DNA of 64,000 nt, taken from Roseovarius autotrophicus. GTDB lineage: Bacteria > Pseudomonadota > Alphaproteobacteria > Rhodobacterales > Rhodobacteraceae. How positions within the stretch are numbered: the stretch's first letter is position 1; the number at the start of each line of letters is the position of its first letter. Location: positions 62,001-126,000 of the forward strand of contig NZ_JAGQDH010000006.1 in the NCBI RefSeq assembly GCF_018069895.1, written 5' to 3'. A model generated the notes under the pieces. That model was not told where the DNA came from, made no database searches, and saw only the letters and a list, made by a program, of their open reading frames with translations. This document shows, one piece after another, positions 45,378-56,662 of this stretch. The translations under genes were made by a program, and so were the position numbers.

Positions 45378-46043
45378 ATGGCCCGTCTCTATCACGTCCC
45401 GCTCTCGCCCTATTGTCGCAAGGTGCGGCTTGTTCTGGCCGAAAAGCGGATCGAATGCGAACTGGTCGAGGAACGCTACTGGGAGCAGGACGCCGATTTC
45501 CTGCGCCGCAACCCGGCGGGCAAGGTGCCGGTCCTGCGCATGGACGGGCTGACCATGGCCGAAAGCGCCGCGATCTGCGAATTCATCGAGGAAAAGCACC
45601 CTACCCCGCCGCTTATGCCCAATGGGCCGGAGGCGCGCTATGAGGTCCGCCGCCTTGTGGGCTGGTTCGACGACAAGTTTCATGCCGAGGTCACCTCGAA
45701 GCTGCTCTATGAGCGGGTGAACAAGAAGATGATGAAACAGGGCTTTCCCGACAGCCGCAATGTCAAGGACGGGGCGCGGGCAATCAAGTTTCATCTCGAT
45801 TACATGGCCTGGCTTCTGGATCATCGCCGCTGGCTGGCAGGCGATGTGATGACGCTGGCGGATTTTGCGGCGGCGGCGCATCTGTCGTCGCTGGACTATA
45901 TCTCGGATGTGGACTGGCACCGTTCGGAGGTGGTCAAGGATTGGTATGCCAAAATCAAGTCGCGGCCCGCGTTCCGGGGGCTTCTGGCCGATCAGGTGCC
46001 CGGCTTCCCGCCGCCTGCGCATTATGCCGATCTGGATTTCTAG
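45378..46043 (+). CDS. Glutathione S-transferase family protein
   Basis: The 221-residue protein has an N-terminal thioredoxin-like domain (ARLYHVPLSPYCRKVRLVLAEK, with the SPYC motif in the GST active-site region) and an alpha-helical C-terminal domain ending DWYAKIKSRPAFRGLLADQVPG. Alphaproteobacterial relatives of this type have unknown substrates; conjugation or peroxide reduction with glutathione is likely. A gene-end repeat follows the stop. Confidence 0.9.
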   Translation: MARLYHVPLSPYCRKVRLVLAEKRIECELVEERYWEQDADFLRRNPAGKVPVLRMDGLTMAESAAICEFIEEKHPTPPLMPNGPEARYEVRRLVGWFDDKFHAEVTSKLLYERVNKKMMKQGFPDSRNVKDGARAIKFHLDYMAWLLDHRRWLAGDVMTLADFAAAAHLSSLDYISDVDWHRSEVVKDWYAKIKSRPAFRGLLADQVPGFPPPAHYADLDF

Positions 46044-46046
46044 GTC

Positions 46047-46106
46047 AGGGGCGCTGCCCCTCTTGGCCTGCGGCCAATTCACCCCGGGATATTTGGGGCC
46101 AGAAGA
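46047..46106 (+). repeat. Gene-end repeat after the GST gene
   Basis: Tandem hairpins AGGGGC-GCT-GCCCCT (46047-46061) and TTGGCC-TGC-GGCCAA (46063-46077) precede CCCCGGGATATTTGGGGCC, then AGAAGA. The queG ATG follows at 46110. It has the same layout as the repeat at 49144, with GATATTT in place of GAGTATTT, and points away from the upstream gene. Confidence 0.8.
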
Positions 46107-46109
46107 CGC

Positions 46110-47141
46110 ATGGATGGGATGAAACAGAGACTGGTCGCGCAGGCGCGCGCCGAGGGGTTCGACGCCTGTCGGTTATGTCGTCCTTGGGATGTGGGTCATG
46201 TGCCAGAGCGATTGGCGGCGTTTCTGGCGCGGGGGTATCACGGACAGATGGCGTGGCTGGAAGAGCGTAGTCATTGGCGGGGCGCGCCCGAGGTGCTCTG
46301 GCCCGACGCGCGCACGGTGATCGTGCTGGGCGAAAGCTATACGCCGGAAGGCGATCCACTTGCCGGGCTGGCGCGGCGGGACTGCGGCAACATCTCGGTC
46401 TATGCGCGGGGCCGTGATTACCACGACACCGTCAAGAAGCGGCTCAAGCGACTGGCGCGCTGGCTGATCGAGGAGGCCGGGGGCGAGGTGAAGGTGTTTG
46501 TCGATACCGCGCCGGTGCCCGAGAAACCGCTGGCGCAGGCGGCGGGTTTGGGCTGGCAGGGCAAGCATACCAATCTGGTGAGCCGGGAGCTTGGCAACTG
46601 GTTCTTCATCGGGTCGGTGTTCACGACGCTGGACCTGGAGACTGATCCGGCGGAGGTTGATCATTGCGGCTCGTGTCGGGCCTGTCTCGATATCTGCCCG
46701 ACACAGGCTTTTCCCGCGCCCTATCAGCTCGATGCGCGGCGCTGCATTTCCTATCTCACGATCGAGCACAAGGGACCGGTCGATGAGGATTTGCGGTCCT
46801 TGTTGGGGAACCGCATCTATGGCTGCGACGATTGTCTGGCGGTTTGTCCCTGGAACAAGTTTGCGGTCGAGGCACGGGAGGTGCGCTATGCCGCGCGCGC
46901 CGATCTTGTCGCGCCCTCGCTGGAGCATCTGGCGGGGTTGGGTGAAGCCGGGTTTCGGGAACGGTTCTCGGGCAGTCCGATCAAGCGGATCGGCTGGACA
47001 CGGTTTTTGCGCAACGTTTTATATGCCATCGGCAATTCGGGGCAGGCACGGCTGCGCGTCGTGGCGCGCGGCCATCTGGGGCATGAGGACGCAGCGGTCG
47101 CGGATGCGGCGCGCTGGGCACTGGAAAGGCTGGGACGGTGA
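46110..47141 (+). CDS. queG: Epoxyqueuosine reductase
   Basis: QueG carries out the last step of queuosine synthesis in tRNA, reducing epoxyqueuosine with cobalamin. The 343-residue protein has two 4Fe-4S motifs, [12 protein letters not shown] near residue 188 and [13 protein letters not shown] near residue 240, plus [13 protein letters not shown] and [21 protein letters not shown] of the cobalamin domain. The C-terminal HEAT-like repeat region is present. The stop overlaps the GTG start of the next gene. Confidence 0.96.
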   Translation: MDGMKQRLVAQARAEGFDACRLCRPWDVGHVPERLAAFLARGYHGQMAWLEERSHWRGAPEVLWPDARTVIVLGESYTPEGDPLAGLARRDCGNISVYARGRDYHDTVKKRLKRLARWLIEEAGGEVKVFVDTAPVPEKPLAQAAGLGWQGKHTNLVSRELGNWFFIGSVFTTLDLETDPAEVDHCGSCRACLDICPTQAFPAPYQLDARRCISYLTIEHKGPVDEDLRSLLGNRIYGCDDCLAVCPWNKFAVEAREVRYAARADLVAPSLEHLAGLGEAGFRERFSGSPIKRIGWTRFLRNVLYAIGNSGQARLRVVARGHLGHEDAAVADAARWALERLGR

Positions 47142-49138
47142 CGCTTTTGCTGGGGGTCGATACGGGCGGAACCTATACCGATGCGGTGCTGATCCGGAAC
47201 GAGGCCGAGGTGGTGGCCTCGGCCAAGGCATTGACCACGCGGCACGATCTGGCGGTGGGGATCGGGCACGCGGTGGAGGCGGTGCTGCGCGCGAGCGGGG
47301 CGGATGTGGGCGAGATCGGCCTTGCCTCTCTCTCGACCACGCTGGCGACCAATGCGCTGGTCGAGGGGCAAGGCGGGCGCGCGGGCCTTGTCTATATCGG
47401 GTTTCGCGCGGCGGATTTGCAGGCGCATGGGCTGGCCGAGGCGCTGGGCGGCGATCCGGCGATTGTGCTGGGCGGTGGCCATAACCACGCCGGGGGCGAG
47501 GCGATGCCGCTGGATAAAGACGCCCTTTTGGCATGGTTAGAGACTGGGACAGGGGCCGAAGCCTATGCGGTGGCCTCGCTTTTTGCCACCCGTAATCCAG
47601 CGCATGAACTGGCGGCGGCAGAGATGATCCGCGCGGTCACGGGGCGGCCCGTGAGCCTGTCGCATCATCTGTCGGCCAAGCTCAACGGGCCGAAACGGGC
47701 GCTGACCGCGCTGCTCAATGCGCGGCTGATCGGGATGATCGCGCGGCTGATCGACCGGGCCGAGGGCAAGCTGCGAGAGCTGGGCATCCATGCGCCCTTG
47801 ATGGTGGTGCGGGGCGACGGGGCATTGATCAGCGCGGATCAGGCGCGGGAACGGCCCATCGAAACGATCCTGAGCGGGCCGGCGGCGAGCATTGTGGGCG
47901 CGCGTTGGCTGACCGGGGCCGAACATGCGCTGGTGTCGGATATTGGCGGAACGACAACCGATGTGGCGGTGCTGCGCGCGGGGCGACCGGCGATTGACCC
48001 CGAAGGCGCGCGAGTGGGTCCGTGGCGCACCATGGTCGAAGCGGTGGCGATGCGGACCTTTGGGCTGGGCGGTGACAGCGAGGTGCATGTGCGCGACGAG
48101 GGGCTGGAAGGGGGCGTGACCCTTGGCCCGCGGCGGGTGGTGCCGGTGAGCCTGATGGCGGCAGAGGCCCGCGCGGCGGTGCATGTCGTGCTGGAGGAAC
48201 AGTTGCGCACCGCGGCCCCCGGAGAGCAGGACGCGCGGTTCGTGCGCGCGGTGCCGGGGATCGAAGCCGGGGGCCTTGGCGAGCGTGAAGAGGCGCTGTT
48301 GGGCCGGATTGGGGTCGATGTATGCGCCGTTGGCAAGGTGCTCAGAACCCGAATGGATGGGGCCGCGCTGACCCGGTTGGTGCGCCGGGGTTTGGTGCAG
48401 GTCGCGGGCATTACACCGTCGGATGCAAGCCATGTGTTGGGCGGCTTGGACAGTTGGGATGCCGAGGCCGCGCGCATGGCGCTGGAACTGGTGGCGCGCA
48501 AGCGGACGGGATCGGGCAACCGGCTGGCGGAGGGGGCGGAACATCTGGCGCGGATGATCGTCGATCGCCTCACGTATCAGACGAGTTTGGCTTTGTTAGA
48601 GACTGCTTTTGCTGAGGAGAAGATGGATTTTGGCCTCTCGCCTGCGGCGCTGGCGGAGCATGTGTTGATGCAGAGGGGCCTTGACGGGCACCGCGGGCTG
48701 GTGCGGATCGAGAGCGGGCTGGCGGTGCCGGTGATCGGGCTTGGGGCCTCGGCGGCGAATTATTATGGCGCTGTGGGCGCGCGGTTGGGCTGTGAGATGA
48801 TCCTGCCTGCGCATGGCGGTGTGGCCAATGCGATTGGCGCGGTGGTGGGGCGCGTGACGATCCGGCGCGCGGGCACGGTGACATCGCCCGCCGAGGGCAA
48901 ATACCGGGTGCATCTGGAGAGCGGACCGCAGGATTATGCCGCCTCAGAGGCGGCGATGGCGGCACTGGAGGCAGTTTTGCGCGCCGAGGCGCGGGCCGAG
49001 GCCGAGGCGGCGGGGGCGGTCGATATACATCTTGCCGCCCGGCGGGAGGTCAAAGAAGCGCAGGCCGAGGCAAGGCGGGTGTTTCTGGAGGCCGAAATCG
49101 TGGTAGAGGCAAGTGGACGGCCAAGGATCGCCGTCTGA
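47138..49138 (+). CDS. Hydantoinase/oxoprolinase (HyuA-type) family protein
   Basis: The 666-residue protein has the N-terminal hydantoinase A actin-like ATPase region ([15 protein letters not shown] at the start) and the second nucleotide motif [13 protein letters not shown] near residue 270. No HyuB partner lies beside it, so it may act alone or with a distant subunit. The family includes ATP-dependent hydantoin, oxoproline and acetone carboxylase-type enzymes; the substrate here is unknown. It is translationally coupled to queG (GTGA overlap) and followed by a gene-end repeat. Confidence 0.88.
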   Translation: MTLLLGVDTGGTYTDAVLIRNEAEVVASAKALTTRHDLAVGIGHAVEAVLRASGADVGEIGLASLSTTLATNALVEGQGGRAGLVYIGFRAADLQAHGLAEALGGDPAIVLGGGHNHAGGEAMPLDKDALLAWLETGTGAEAYAVASLFATRNPAHELAAAEMIRAVTGRPVSLSHHLSAKLNGPKRALTALLNARLIGMIARLIDRAEGKLRELGIHAPLMVVRGDGALISADQARERPIETILSGPAASIVGARWLTGAEHALVSDIGGTTTDVAVLRAGRPAIDPEGARVGPWRTMVEAVAMRTFGLGGDSEVHVRDEGLEGGVTLGPRRVVPVSLMAAEARAAVHVVLEEQLRTAAPGEQDARFVRAVPGIEAGGLGEREEALLGRIGVDVCAVGKVLRTRMDGAALTRLVRRGLVQVAGITPSDASHVLGGLDSWDAEAARMALELVARKRTGSGNRLAEGAEHLARMIVDRLTYQTSLALLETAFAEEKMDFGLSPAALAEHVLMQRGLDGHRGLVRIESGLAVPVIGLGASAANYYGAVGARLGCEMILPAHGGVANAIGAVVGRVTIRRAGTVTSPAEGKYRVHLESGPQDYAASEAAMAALEAVLRAEARAEAEAAGAVDIHLAARREVKEAQAEARRVFLEAEIVVEASGRPRIAV

Positions 49139-49143
49139 AGAGT

Positions 49144-49206
49144 GGGGGCGCTGCCCCCGTCGCCCGACGGGCGACTCCCCCGGAGTATTTCGGGAACGGT
49201 GAAACG
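49144..49206 (+). repeat. Gene-end repeat after the hydantoinase gene
   Basis: Tandem hairpins GGGGGC-GCT-GCCCCC (49144-49158) and GTCGCCC-GAC-GGGCGAC (49159-49175) precede CCCCCGGAGTATTTCGGG and AACGGTGAAAC. The last part closely matches the GAGTATTT...GGAACGATGAAAC element at 31673. The kbl ATG follows 10 bases later. Confidence 0.82.
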
Positions 49207-49215
49207 GAGGGTGAC

Positions 49216-50412
49216 ATGGCGGCAGCGGATCGGTTTGACGCGGATATGGCGGCGCGGCTCGACGGCTTGCGCGAGGACGGGCTTTACAAGGTGGAGCGGG
49301 TGATTTCCTCGATGCAGGCGGGGGAAGTGCGGCTAGCGGATGGGCGGGAGGTGGTGAACCTCTGCGCCAACAATTACCTCGGGCTGGCGGATCACCCGGA
49401 GGTGATCACGGCGGCGCATGCGGCGCTGGACCGCTATGGATTCGGCATGGCGAGCGTGCGCTTTATCTGCGGCACGCAGGAGGAGCACAAGGCGCTGGAG
49501 GCGCGGATTGCCGGGTATCTCGGCAAGGAGGATGCGATCCTCTATGCGGCGGCCTTTGATGCCAATACCGGCCTGTTCGAGACCCTTCTTGGGTCGGAGG
49601 ATGCGATTATCTCTGATGCGCTCAACCATGCCAGCATCATCGACGGGGTGCGGCTGTGCAAGGCGCAGCGGTATCGCTATGCCAATCGCGACATGGCCGA
49701 TCTGGAGCGGTGTTTGCAGGACGCGGCGGGCGCGCGGCATCGGTTGATTGCCACGGATGGTGTGTTTTCGATGGATGGCACCTATGCGCCCCTCGATGAG
49801 ATCTGTGATCTGGCGGCAAGGTATGATGCGCTGGTGATGGTGGATGATTGCCACGCCACGGGGTTTGTCGGCGAGAGCGGGCGCGGCACGCCGGAGCGGT
49901 TCGGGGTGATGGAGCGGGTCGATATACTGACCGGCACTTTGGGCAAGGCGCTGGGGGGCGCGTCGGGGGGCTATACGGCGGCAAGTGCTAAGGTGGTGGA
50001 CTGGCTGCGGCAGCGGTCTCGGCCCTATCTGTTCTCCAACACGCTGGCGCCGGTGATTGCGGGGGCGTCTCTGAAGGTGTTTGACCTGTTGCAGGACGGG
50101 GCCGGGCGGCGCGCGCTGCTGTGGGAGAATGCGGCGTATTTCCGGGAGCGGATGGGCATGCTTGGGTTCGAGCTGTTGCCGGGCGAACATGCGATCATCC
50201 CGGTCATGCTGCGCGATCCGAAACTGGCGCAGGAGATGGCGGCACGTCTGAACGAGCGGGGCGTTTATGTGACGGCGTTCTCGTTTCCGGTGGTGCCGAA
50301 GGATCAGGACCGCATCCGCACGCAGATGAGCGCAGGTCTCACGCGCGGGATGCTGGACCGGGCGATTGATGCCTTTGAGGCGGTGGGGCGTGACCTTGGG
50401 GTCATTGCATGA
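49216..50412 (+). CDS. kbl: 2-amino-3-ketobutyrate CoA ligase (glycine C-acetyltransferase)
   Basis: Kbl cleaves 2-amino-3-ketobutyrate with CoA into glycine and acetyl-CoA, the second step after threonine dehydrogenase. The 398-residue PLP enzyme (fold type I) has [13 protein letters not shown] near the N-terminus, [30 protein letters not shown] (PLP Asp and His), and the PLP lysine in [14 protein letters not shown]. It starts after GGAGGGTG and overlaps the next gene by 4 bases. The full pathway partner, tdh, is two genes downstream. Confidence 0.97.
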   Translation: MAAADRFDADMAARLDGLREDGLYKVERVISSMQAGEVRLADGREVVNLCANNYLGLADHPEVITAAHAALDRYGFGMASVRFICGTQEEHKALEARIAGYLGKEDAILYAAAFDANTGLFETLLGSEDAIISDALNHASIIDGVRLCKAQRYRYANRDMADLERCLQDAAGARHRLIATDGVFSMDGTYAPLDEICDLAARYDALVMVDDCHATGFVGESGRGTPERFGVMERVDILTGTLGKALGGASGGYTAASAKVVDWLRQRSRPYLFSNTLAPVIAGASLKVFDLLQDGAGRRALLWENAAYFRERMGMLGFELLPGEHAIIPVMLRDPKLAQEMAARLNERGVYVTAFSFPVVPKDQDRIRTQMSAGLTRGMLDRAIDAFEAVGRDLGVIA

Positions 50413-51329
50413 CGCCCCTCCCCTCTGTGATCGAGGCAATTGGCGGCACGCCTTTGGTCGAATTGCGCCGTGTCCGAGAGGCGCTTGGCCTTGAGGGACG
50501 CTTGCTGGCCAAGCTGGACTATCTCAACCCCGGCTTTTCCAAGAAAGACCGCGCTGCGCGGGCGATCATAGAGTCGGCGCGAGAGAGCGGGGCGTTGCGC
50601 GACGGGCAGACCGTGGTGGAACTGACCTCGGGCAACATGGGCACCGGGCTGGCGATTGTCTGCGCGGTGCTTGGCCATCCCTTTGTCGCCGTGATGAGTG
50701 TGGGCAATTCTGAGGAACGCGCGCGGATGATGCGTGCGCTAGGGGCGGTGGTGGTGCTTGTTCCGCAAGCCGAAGGGGCCAAGCCGGGAGAGGTGTCGGG
50801 GGCGGATCTGGCGCTGGTCGAGGCGGCCGCGCAGCGGATCACGCGGGAAAGGGCCGCGTTCCGGGCCGATCAGTTCGCGCGGGCGGGCAATCCGGAGGCC
50901 CACGCGACCGGCACCGCGCCCGAAATCTGGGAGCAGTCGGGCCACGCGGTGACCGCGTTCTGCGATTTTGTCGGCTCGGGCGGCACGGTGGGCGGCGCAG
51001 CGCGGTTCTTTGCGCCTCTGGGGGTGCCGTGCTATGCGGTGAACCCTGATCGCGCGGATCATCCGATCCAGGGGGGCGGTTATGGGATGCCCAATCTGGT
51101 GCATCTGGACGGGGCCGATCTGGCGGGCGAGGTGACGGTCTCGGGGGCCGAGGCGGCGGATCATGCGCGGCTGCTGGCGCGGCTAGAGGGCATTTTCGGC
51201 GGCTATTCCGCCGGGGCTAATCTGGCTGCGGCGATCAGGCTCCTGCAAGGTCCCGAGCGCGGCGGTTGCGTGGCCTTTGTGATCTGCGACAGCGGGTTGA
51301 AATATCTAAGCACCGATTTGTGGGAGTGA
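50409..51329 (+). CDS. Fold-type II PLP enzyme, cysteine synthase/threonine dehydratase-like
   Basis: The 306-residue protein resembles cysteine synthase: [17 protein letters not shown], the PLP lysine region [14 protein letters not shown] (near residue 44), the substrate loop [10 protein letters not shown], and the PLP phosphate loop GSGGTVGG. It is sandwiched between kbl and tdh with a 4-base overlap to kbl and a 4-base gap to tdh, so it likely acts on threonine, serine or a related beta-substituted amino acid in the same pathway. A diverged loop makes a plain cysK role doubtful. Confidence 0.85.
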   Translation: MTPLPSVIEAIGGTPLVELRRVREALGLEGRLLAKLDYLNPGFSKKDRAARAIIESARESGALRDGQTVVELTSGNMGTGLAIVCAVLGHPFVAVMSVGNSEERARMMRALGAVVVLVPQAEGAKPGEVSGADLALVEAAAQRITRERAAFRADQFARAGNPEAHATGTAPEIWEQSGHAVTAFCDFVGSGGTVGGAARFFAPLGVPCYAVNPDRADHPIQGGGYGMPNLVHLDGADLAGEVTVSGAEAADHARLLARLEGIFGGYSAGANLAAAIRLLQGPERGGCVAFVICDSGLKYLSTDLWE

Positions 51330-51333
51330 TCCG

Positions 51334-52368
<1,035 letters not shown>

Positions 52369-52373
52369 GGCGC

Positions 52374-54440
52374 TCAGGCCGCCACGCGATCCTGCGGCAA
52401 GAGCGCCGAAGGCGCGCCGATCGCGAGGAGCGTCAGCCGGTGCATGGCGCGGGTGCAGGCGACGTAGAGCAGGTTGCGGTCCATTTCGGTGCGGTAAGTT
52501 TCGGCATTGGCGTCGGGGATGATGACGCGGTCGAATTCCAGCCCCTTGGCGAGATGGGCGGTGCACACCATGACGCCGCTGGCAAAGCCGGTGCTGTCGG
52601 CGTCGAGCAGCCGCGCCTCGATCCCGGCCTTTTCCAGATCGCGGTGCAGCCGCGCGGCGGCCTTCTGTGTCTTGGCGATCAGCGCGAGATTGGTGTGTTC
52701 GGAGGCGTGGAAAGCGGCGATGGTGCGGGCGATCTCGTCCATCGCGCAGACGCGGTCGGGCACGCTGAGCACGCGCGGCGCCTCGTCATGACGCTCCATG
52801 GCGATAAGGTCGGGGTTGGGCGCGATGGCCAGCGCGAATTGCATGATCTCCCAGCTTGAGCGGTAGCTTTTGTTGAGCGTCACGCGGATCGCGGATCTGA
52901 GCACCTTTGCGATGCTCTCGGCGCTTGAGGCGCTATAGGGATTGACCGCCTGTGTCGCGTCACCAAGGATCGTCTTGCGACAGGGAAAGAGGTGATCGAG
53001 CACCGCATATTGCACCGGCGTGTAGTCCTGCATCTCGTCCACCAGCAGATGCTTGACGCCCGACCACGGGTTTTCCAGCCCCTCAAGCCGCATCCTGAGA
53101 TAGATGAGCGGGAAGACATCGGCATATTCAAGCCGCCCACCCGTGAGCTGAAACAGATCAGGCCGCTCGATCCAGTCGAAGAATTCCTTGTAGGCCTTGC
53201 GCAGGGTGGTGCGACGAATCATGCCGCGCAGGGCGGTGCGGATCGTGGCGCGCTCTTCCTTGCGCAATTCGATGCGGTATTGATCCTGAAACTGGCCGAT
53301 GACCGAATTGGCGGTGGCGGTCACGCGCTCGTTGGCGGGCAGGCTTGCGTATCGCGCCCAGGCGGTCTCGAAGACGAAACCTGGCAGCGGGCGCTTGCGG
53401 ATCACCACGTCCGCACCGACAAAGGTGGTCTTGTCCAGATGGGTGGCATAGGCCGCGATCTGGGCGAGGAATTCGGGCGTGGCCTTGGCGCGGATGCGCT
53501 CCTGCGCGGCCTGATCGTCGGTTTCGAGCAGATGGGTAGTCTGCTCAAAGAAGCTCTGAAAGCGGAGGTTGCCGCCCAAAAGCTGTGCGGCCAGCGTCTC
53601 CATCCCGATTTCTGGGACGGTTTCTTCGCCCAGTTCGGGAAGAACGTTACCGATGTAATCGGCAAAGACCCGGTTGGGGGAGATGATGAGAATATCCGAC
53701 GAGGTGAGCGTATCCTTGAAGCGGTAGAGCAGAAAGGCGATGCGGTGCAGCGCGATCGAGGTCTTGCCCGACCCGGCCACGCCCTGAATGATCAGCGTAT
53801 GCGCCTCGGCATCACGGATGATGGCGTTCTGGTCGCGCTGGATGGTCGCGACGATGTTCTTCATGCCCTCGTCGCTGGCGCGGCTTAACTCGCGTTGGAG
53901 AACGTCATCGACGATGTTCACCGACACGTCGAGCATGAAATCCATCCGGCTGTCGCGGATGCGGAATTGCCGCTTGAGTGTGAGATCGCCCGCGATGCGG
54001 CCCGAAGGAGCGTCATAATGGGCGGGGCCGGTCTCGAAATCGTAGAACAGCGACGAGACCGGCGCACGCCAGTCATGGACCCAGGCCGCGCCGTTGGTCT
54101 CGTCGCGAAAATCGTGCACGCCGATGTAAAAGGCAGTCGCCTGCGCGCTGGTGCGGGCAAAGTCGAAGCGGCCGAAGTAAGGGGATTTGCGCAGTTTCTC
54201 AAGCTTGATCTGTTGCGCGCGCAGCACGTCCGAAGAACGCATCATCTGGTCGATGGATTGCCGCATGGCCGCCTTGTCGAGGTGGTCCATGTCGCGCCGC
54301 GCCTCCCACATGTGGTCGTGGCTCTCCTGTATCTCGCGCCCATAGTCCGACAGCCTGCAGGTGAGCAGGCCGAGATTCTCGTTGATCGCTACAAGACAGG
54401 CGGAAAGGTGCTGTGCCTCCTGGGTTTCAACGTCACTCAT
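52374..54440 (-). CDS. HelD-like superfamily I ATPase (helicase IV family)
   Basis: The 688-residue protein opens with a long coiled-coil-like segment (residues ~1-90) as in HelD. Then come WVHDWRAPVSSLFYDFETG and LKRQFRIRDSRMDFM. Walker A is in QGVAGSGKTSIALHRIAFLLYR (~220), Walker B in HLLVDEMQDYTPVQY, and GDATQAVNPYS is motif III. HelD proteins of Gram-positives release RNA polymerase from stalled complexes; helicase IV acts on DNA. Which applies here is not known. It is the first ATPase of this class in the window and has no obvious partner gene. Confidence 0.85.
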   Translation of the reverse strand: MSDVETQEAQHLSACLVAINENLGLLTCRLSDYGREIQESHDHMWEARRDMDHLDKAAMRQSIDQMMRSSDVLRAQQIKLEKLRKSPYFGRFDFARTSAQATAFYIGVHDFRDETNGAAWVHDWRAPVSSLFYDFETGPAHYDAPSGRIAGDLTLKRQFRIRDSRMDFMLDVSVNIVDDVLQRELSRASDEGMKNIVATIQRDQNAIIRDAEAHTLIIQGVAGSGKTSIALHRIAFLLYRFKDTLTSSDILIISPNRVFADYIGNVLPELGEETVPEIGMETLAAQLLGGNLRFQSFFEQTTHLLETDDQAAQERIRAKATPEFLAQIAAYATHLDKTTFVGADVVIRKRPLPGFVFETAWARYASLPANERVTATANSVIGQFQDQYRIELRKEERATIRTALRGMIRRTTLRKAYKEFFDWIERPDLFQLTGGRLEYADVFPLIYLRMRLEGLENPWSGVKHLLVDEMQDYTPVQYAVLDHLFPCRKTILGDATQAVNPYSASSAESIAKVLRSAIRVTLNKSYRSSWEIMQFALAIAPNPDLIAMERHDEAPRVLSVPDRVCAMDEIARTIAAFHASEHTNLALIAKTQKAAARLHRDLEKAGIEARLLDADSTGFASGVMVCTAHLAKGLEFDRVIIPDANAETYRTEMDRNLLYVACTRAMHRLTLLAIGAPSALLPQDRVAA

Positions 54441-54491
54441 GCAAGCCTCTGGTCATGTGGCAACTTGGCCTAGTGGCCGTGACCGGGCCTG

Positions 54492-55025
54492 TCAACCCTG
54501 CGGGGTCTGGCGCAGCAGGTTCTCGATCTGCCTCGTAATCTCGGGCGAGAGCGGCTTGGTGCGCGATCCCCAGGTGCCCGCAACGCGGCCATCGGGGGTA
54601 ATCAGAACCTTGTTGAAATTCCAGGCGGGCTGAAACCCCGTCTCGGCTGCGAGCGAGGCATAGAACGGATGCGCGCCCGCACCTTTCACCGGGGTGATCG
54701 TCGTCATCGGGATGTCGAGACCGAAATTCACCTCGCAGAATTCCTTGACCTCGGCCTCGCTGGCCAGTTCCTGCCGGAAATCGTTGGACGGCACGGCAAG
54801 CACGATCAACCCTGCGTCGCGGTAGCGGTCATAGAGCGCCTGCAAACCGTCATATTGCGGGGTAAAGCCGCAGCGCGAGGCTGTGTTGACGACAAGAACC
54901 GGCTGGCCCTTCCAGTCACTGAGGCGGATCTCGCCGCCGTCGATATTGCCGAAGGGTGCGGCCAGATCGAGCGCGGCGGCGGGCAGAGCGAGAAGCGTGG
55001 CGAAAATGGCGGCGATCAGGCGCAT
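54492..55025 (-). CDS. Exported glutathione peroxidase family protein
   Basis: The 177-residue protein begins with a hydrophobic stretch (MRLIAAIFATLLALPAAA), a likely Sec signal peptide with cleavage near residue 18. The mature enzyme has the peroxidatic Cys52 in NTASRCGFTPQY (cysteine, not selenocysteine), PSNDFRQE, and FQPAWNFNKVLI with the conserved Trp and Asn; the usual Gln of the active site appears as part of the RQE segment. It probably reduces peroxides in the periplasm with thioredoxin-like donors. Confidence 0.9.
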   Translation of the reverse strand: MRLIAAIFATLLALPAAALDLAAPFGNIDGGEIRLSDWKGQPVLVVNTASRCGFTPQYDGLQALYDRYRDAGLIVLAVPSNDFRQELASEAEVKEFCEVNFGLDIPMTTITPVKGAGAHPFYASLAAETGFQPAWNFNKVLITPDGRVAGTWGSRTKPLSPEITRQIENLLRQTPQG

Positions 55026-55086
55026 GATAACCCTCCTGTTGTCTGGCAGAGATACGGGCCAGGGCCGCGCGCGGATCACCGGGGCG

Positions 55087-55953
55087 TCATGACTGCGACG
55101 AATGGGCCCAATCCCAATACATCTCGCGCACACGCCCGGTGACCGGGCCGGGCTGATATTGCCGGTCCTCGAAGGCGGAGACAGGCGTCACCTTCATCAG
55201 ATTGCCCGAGAGGAACACCTCATCCGCATCCTCGAAGTCGGCGAAACTCATCACCGTCTCATGCACGGTCATGCCCTCACGACGCATGTTGTCGATATGG
55301 CGCGCGCGTGTGATCCCGGCGAGAAAGGTGCCGTTGGCGATCGGGGTGAACACCTCACCATCCTTCACGGCAAACACATTGGCGGTCGCCGTCTCGGCCA
55401 CATTGCCAAGCGCGTCGGCGACAAGTGCGTTGCCAAAGCCGCGGTCGCGCGCCTCTTTCAGCATGCGCGCGTTGTTCGGATAAAGGCAACCCGCCTTGGC
55501 ATTCACCACCGCATCCTCAAGCACCGGGCGGCGGAAGCGCGTGCGGCAAAGCGTGGTGGCGGTGCCCGGAGGCGGCATCGGGATCTCCTCGAGACTGATG
55601 GCAAAGCCGGTCGCCCCCTCCTTGGGCAGCACGCCCAGATACCCGCCCTCGAGCGCCCAATACATCGGGCGGATATAAATCGCCGCACCCTTTGGATAGG
55701 CCGACAGCCCGTCCCAGACGATCTCCTCGATCTCGCCCGCGCTCAGCGTCGGCGTGATCATCAGCGCGCGCGCCGAGGCGTTGACGCGGGCACAATGGAG
55801 GTCAAGATCGGGGGCGATCCCCTCGACGAACCGCGCCCCGTCAAAGACCGAGGTGCCAAGCCACATGGCGTGATCTGCGGCCTTCATCACCGCCAGATCG
55901 CCGTCGTGCCAGCGCCCGTCGAAATAGGTGCGGATATTGGTGCCTGTCGCCAT
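55087..55953 (-). CDS. Class IV aminotransferase, branched-chain type
   Basis: The 288-residue fold-type IV PLP enzyme has YFDGRWHDGD at the N-terminus, the PLP lysine in VNAKAGCLYPNNARML, and the conserved Glu in ALGNVAETATANVFAV, plus TFLAGITRARHI. These match branched-chain amino-acid aminotransferases, though D-amino-acid aminotransferase-like paralogues look similar. The start MATGTNIRTYFDG is supported by the domain position. It lies among unrelated minus-strand genes. Confidence 0.88.
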   Translation of the reverse strand: MATGTNIRTYFDGRWHDGDLAVMKAADHAMWLGTSVFDGARFVEGIAPDLDLHCARVNASARALMITPTLSAGEIEEIVWDGLSAYPKGAAIYIRPMYWALEGGYLGVLPKEGATGFAISLEEIPMPPPGTATTLCRTRFRRPVLEDAVVNAKAGCLYPNNARMLKEARDRGFGNALVADALGNVAETATANVFAVKDGEVFTPIANGTFLAGITRARHIDNMRREGMTVHETVMSFADFEDADEVFLSGNLMKVTPVSAFEDRQYQPGPVTGRVREMYWDWAHSSQS

Positions 55954-56011
55954 GCGCTGTCCTCCTGTCTGACGCGAGGTTAGGCCGCGCGCGGGCCTGC
56001 GTCCAGAGGGG

Positions 56012-56509
56012 TCAGCCGCGCGCCGGGGCCTCGTCCAGAAGTGCGTCAAGATCAAGCCGCGCATTGACCATGGCAAGCCGCCCCTCCGCGTCGCGTGGCC
56101 AGTCAGCCTCGGGCTTGTCGCGGTAAAGCTCGACCCCGTTGCCGTCCGGATCGCTCAGATAGACCGCCTCGCTCACCCCGTGATCGGCGGCCCCGTCAAG
56201 CGGAATACCCGCCTTGATCACGCGCCGCACCGCATCGGCTAGCGCCACCCGGTCAGGGTAGAGAAAGGCAGTGTGGTAGAGCCCGGTATGCCCCGGCGGC
56301 GGCGGTGTGCCACCGGCGCTTTCCCAGGTGTTCAGCCCGATATGGTGGTGATAGCCCCCCGCCGAGAGAAACGCCGCGCGCCCGCCGGAGTAATATTGCT
56401 GAAGCTCGAAGCCGAGCACGCCGGAGTAAAACCCGATGGCGCGCTCAAGGTCGGCCACCTTGAGGTGAACATGGCCGATACGGGTAGCGGGATGGACGGG
56501 AGTGGTCAT
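56012..56509 (-). CDS. VOC-family protein, CatE/ring-cleaving dioxygenase-like
   Basis: The 165-residue protein has a single VOC module: GHVHLKVADLERAIGFYSGVLGF at the start, SAGGYHHHIGLNTW, and DPDGNGVELYRDKP at the end. The metal ligands expected in the type-I extradiol group (His of GHVHL, His of GYHHHIGL, Glu of GVELY) are present. It could be a small glyoxalase or CatE-like enzyme. Upstream of the start lies the transposase-remnant region. Confidence 0.82.
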   Translation of the reverse strand: MTTPVHPATRIGHVHLKVADLERAIGFYSGVLGFELQQYYSGGRAAFLSAGGYHHHIGLNTWESAGGTPPPPGHTGLYHTAFLYPDRVALADAVRRVIKAGIPLDGAADHGVSEAVYLSDPDGNGVELYRDKPEADWPRDAEGRLAMVNARLDLDALLDEAPARG

Positions 56510-56662
56510 TGACGTGGCTCCTGAAATGATCTTGACACCCCAGATGATGCACCCCGCCCCCCCAACCTGCAATTCCGCAAGGAGGCGCAGAATATGTGCG
56601 GGTCCGGATCGCCCGCAAACTGAATGAGACGAAGCGGCGCAACAGACCCCTGCCCGAACCAT

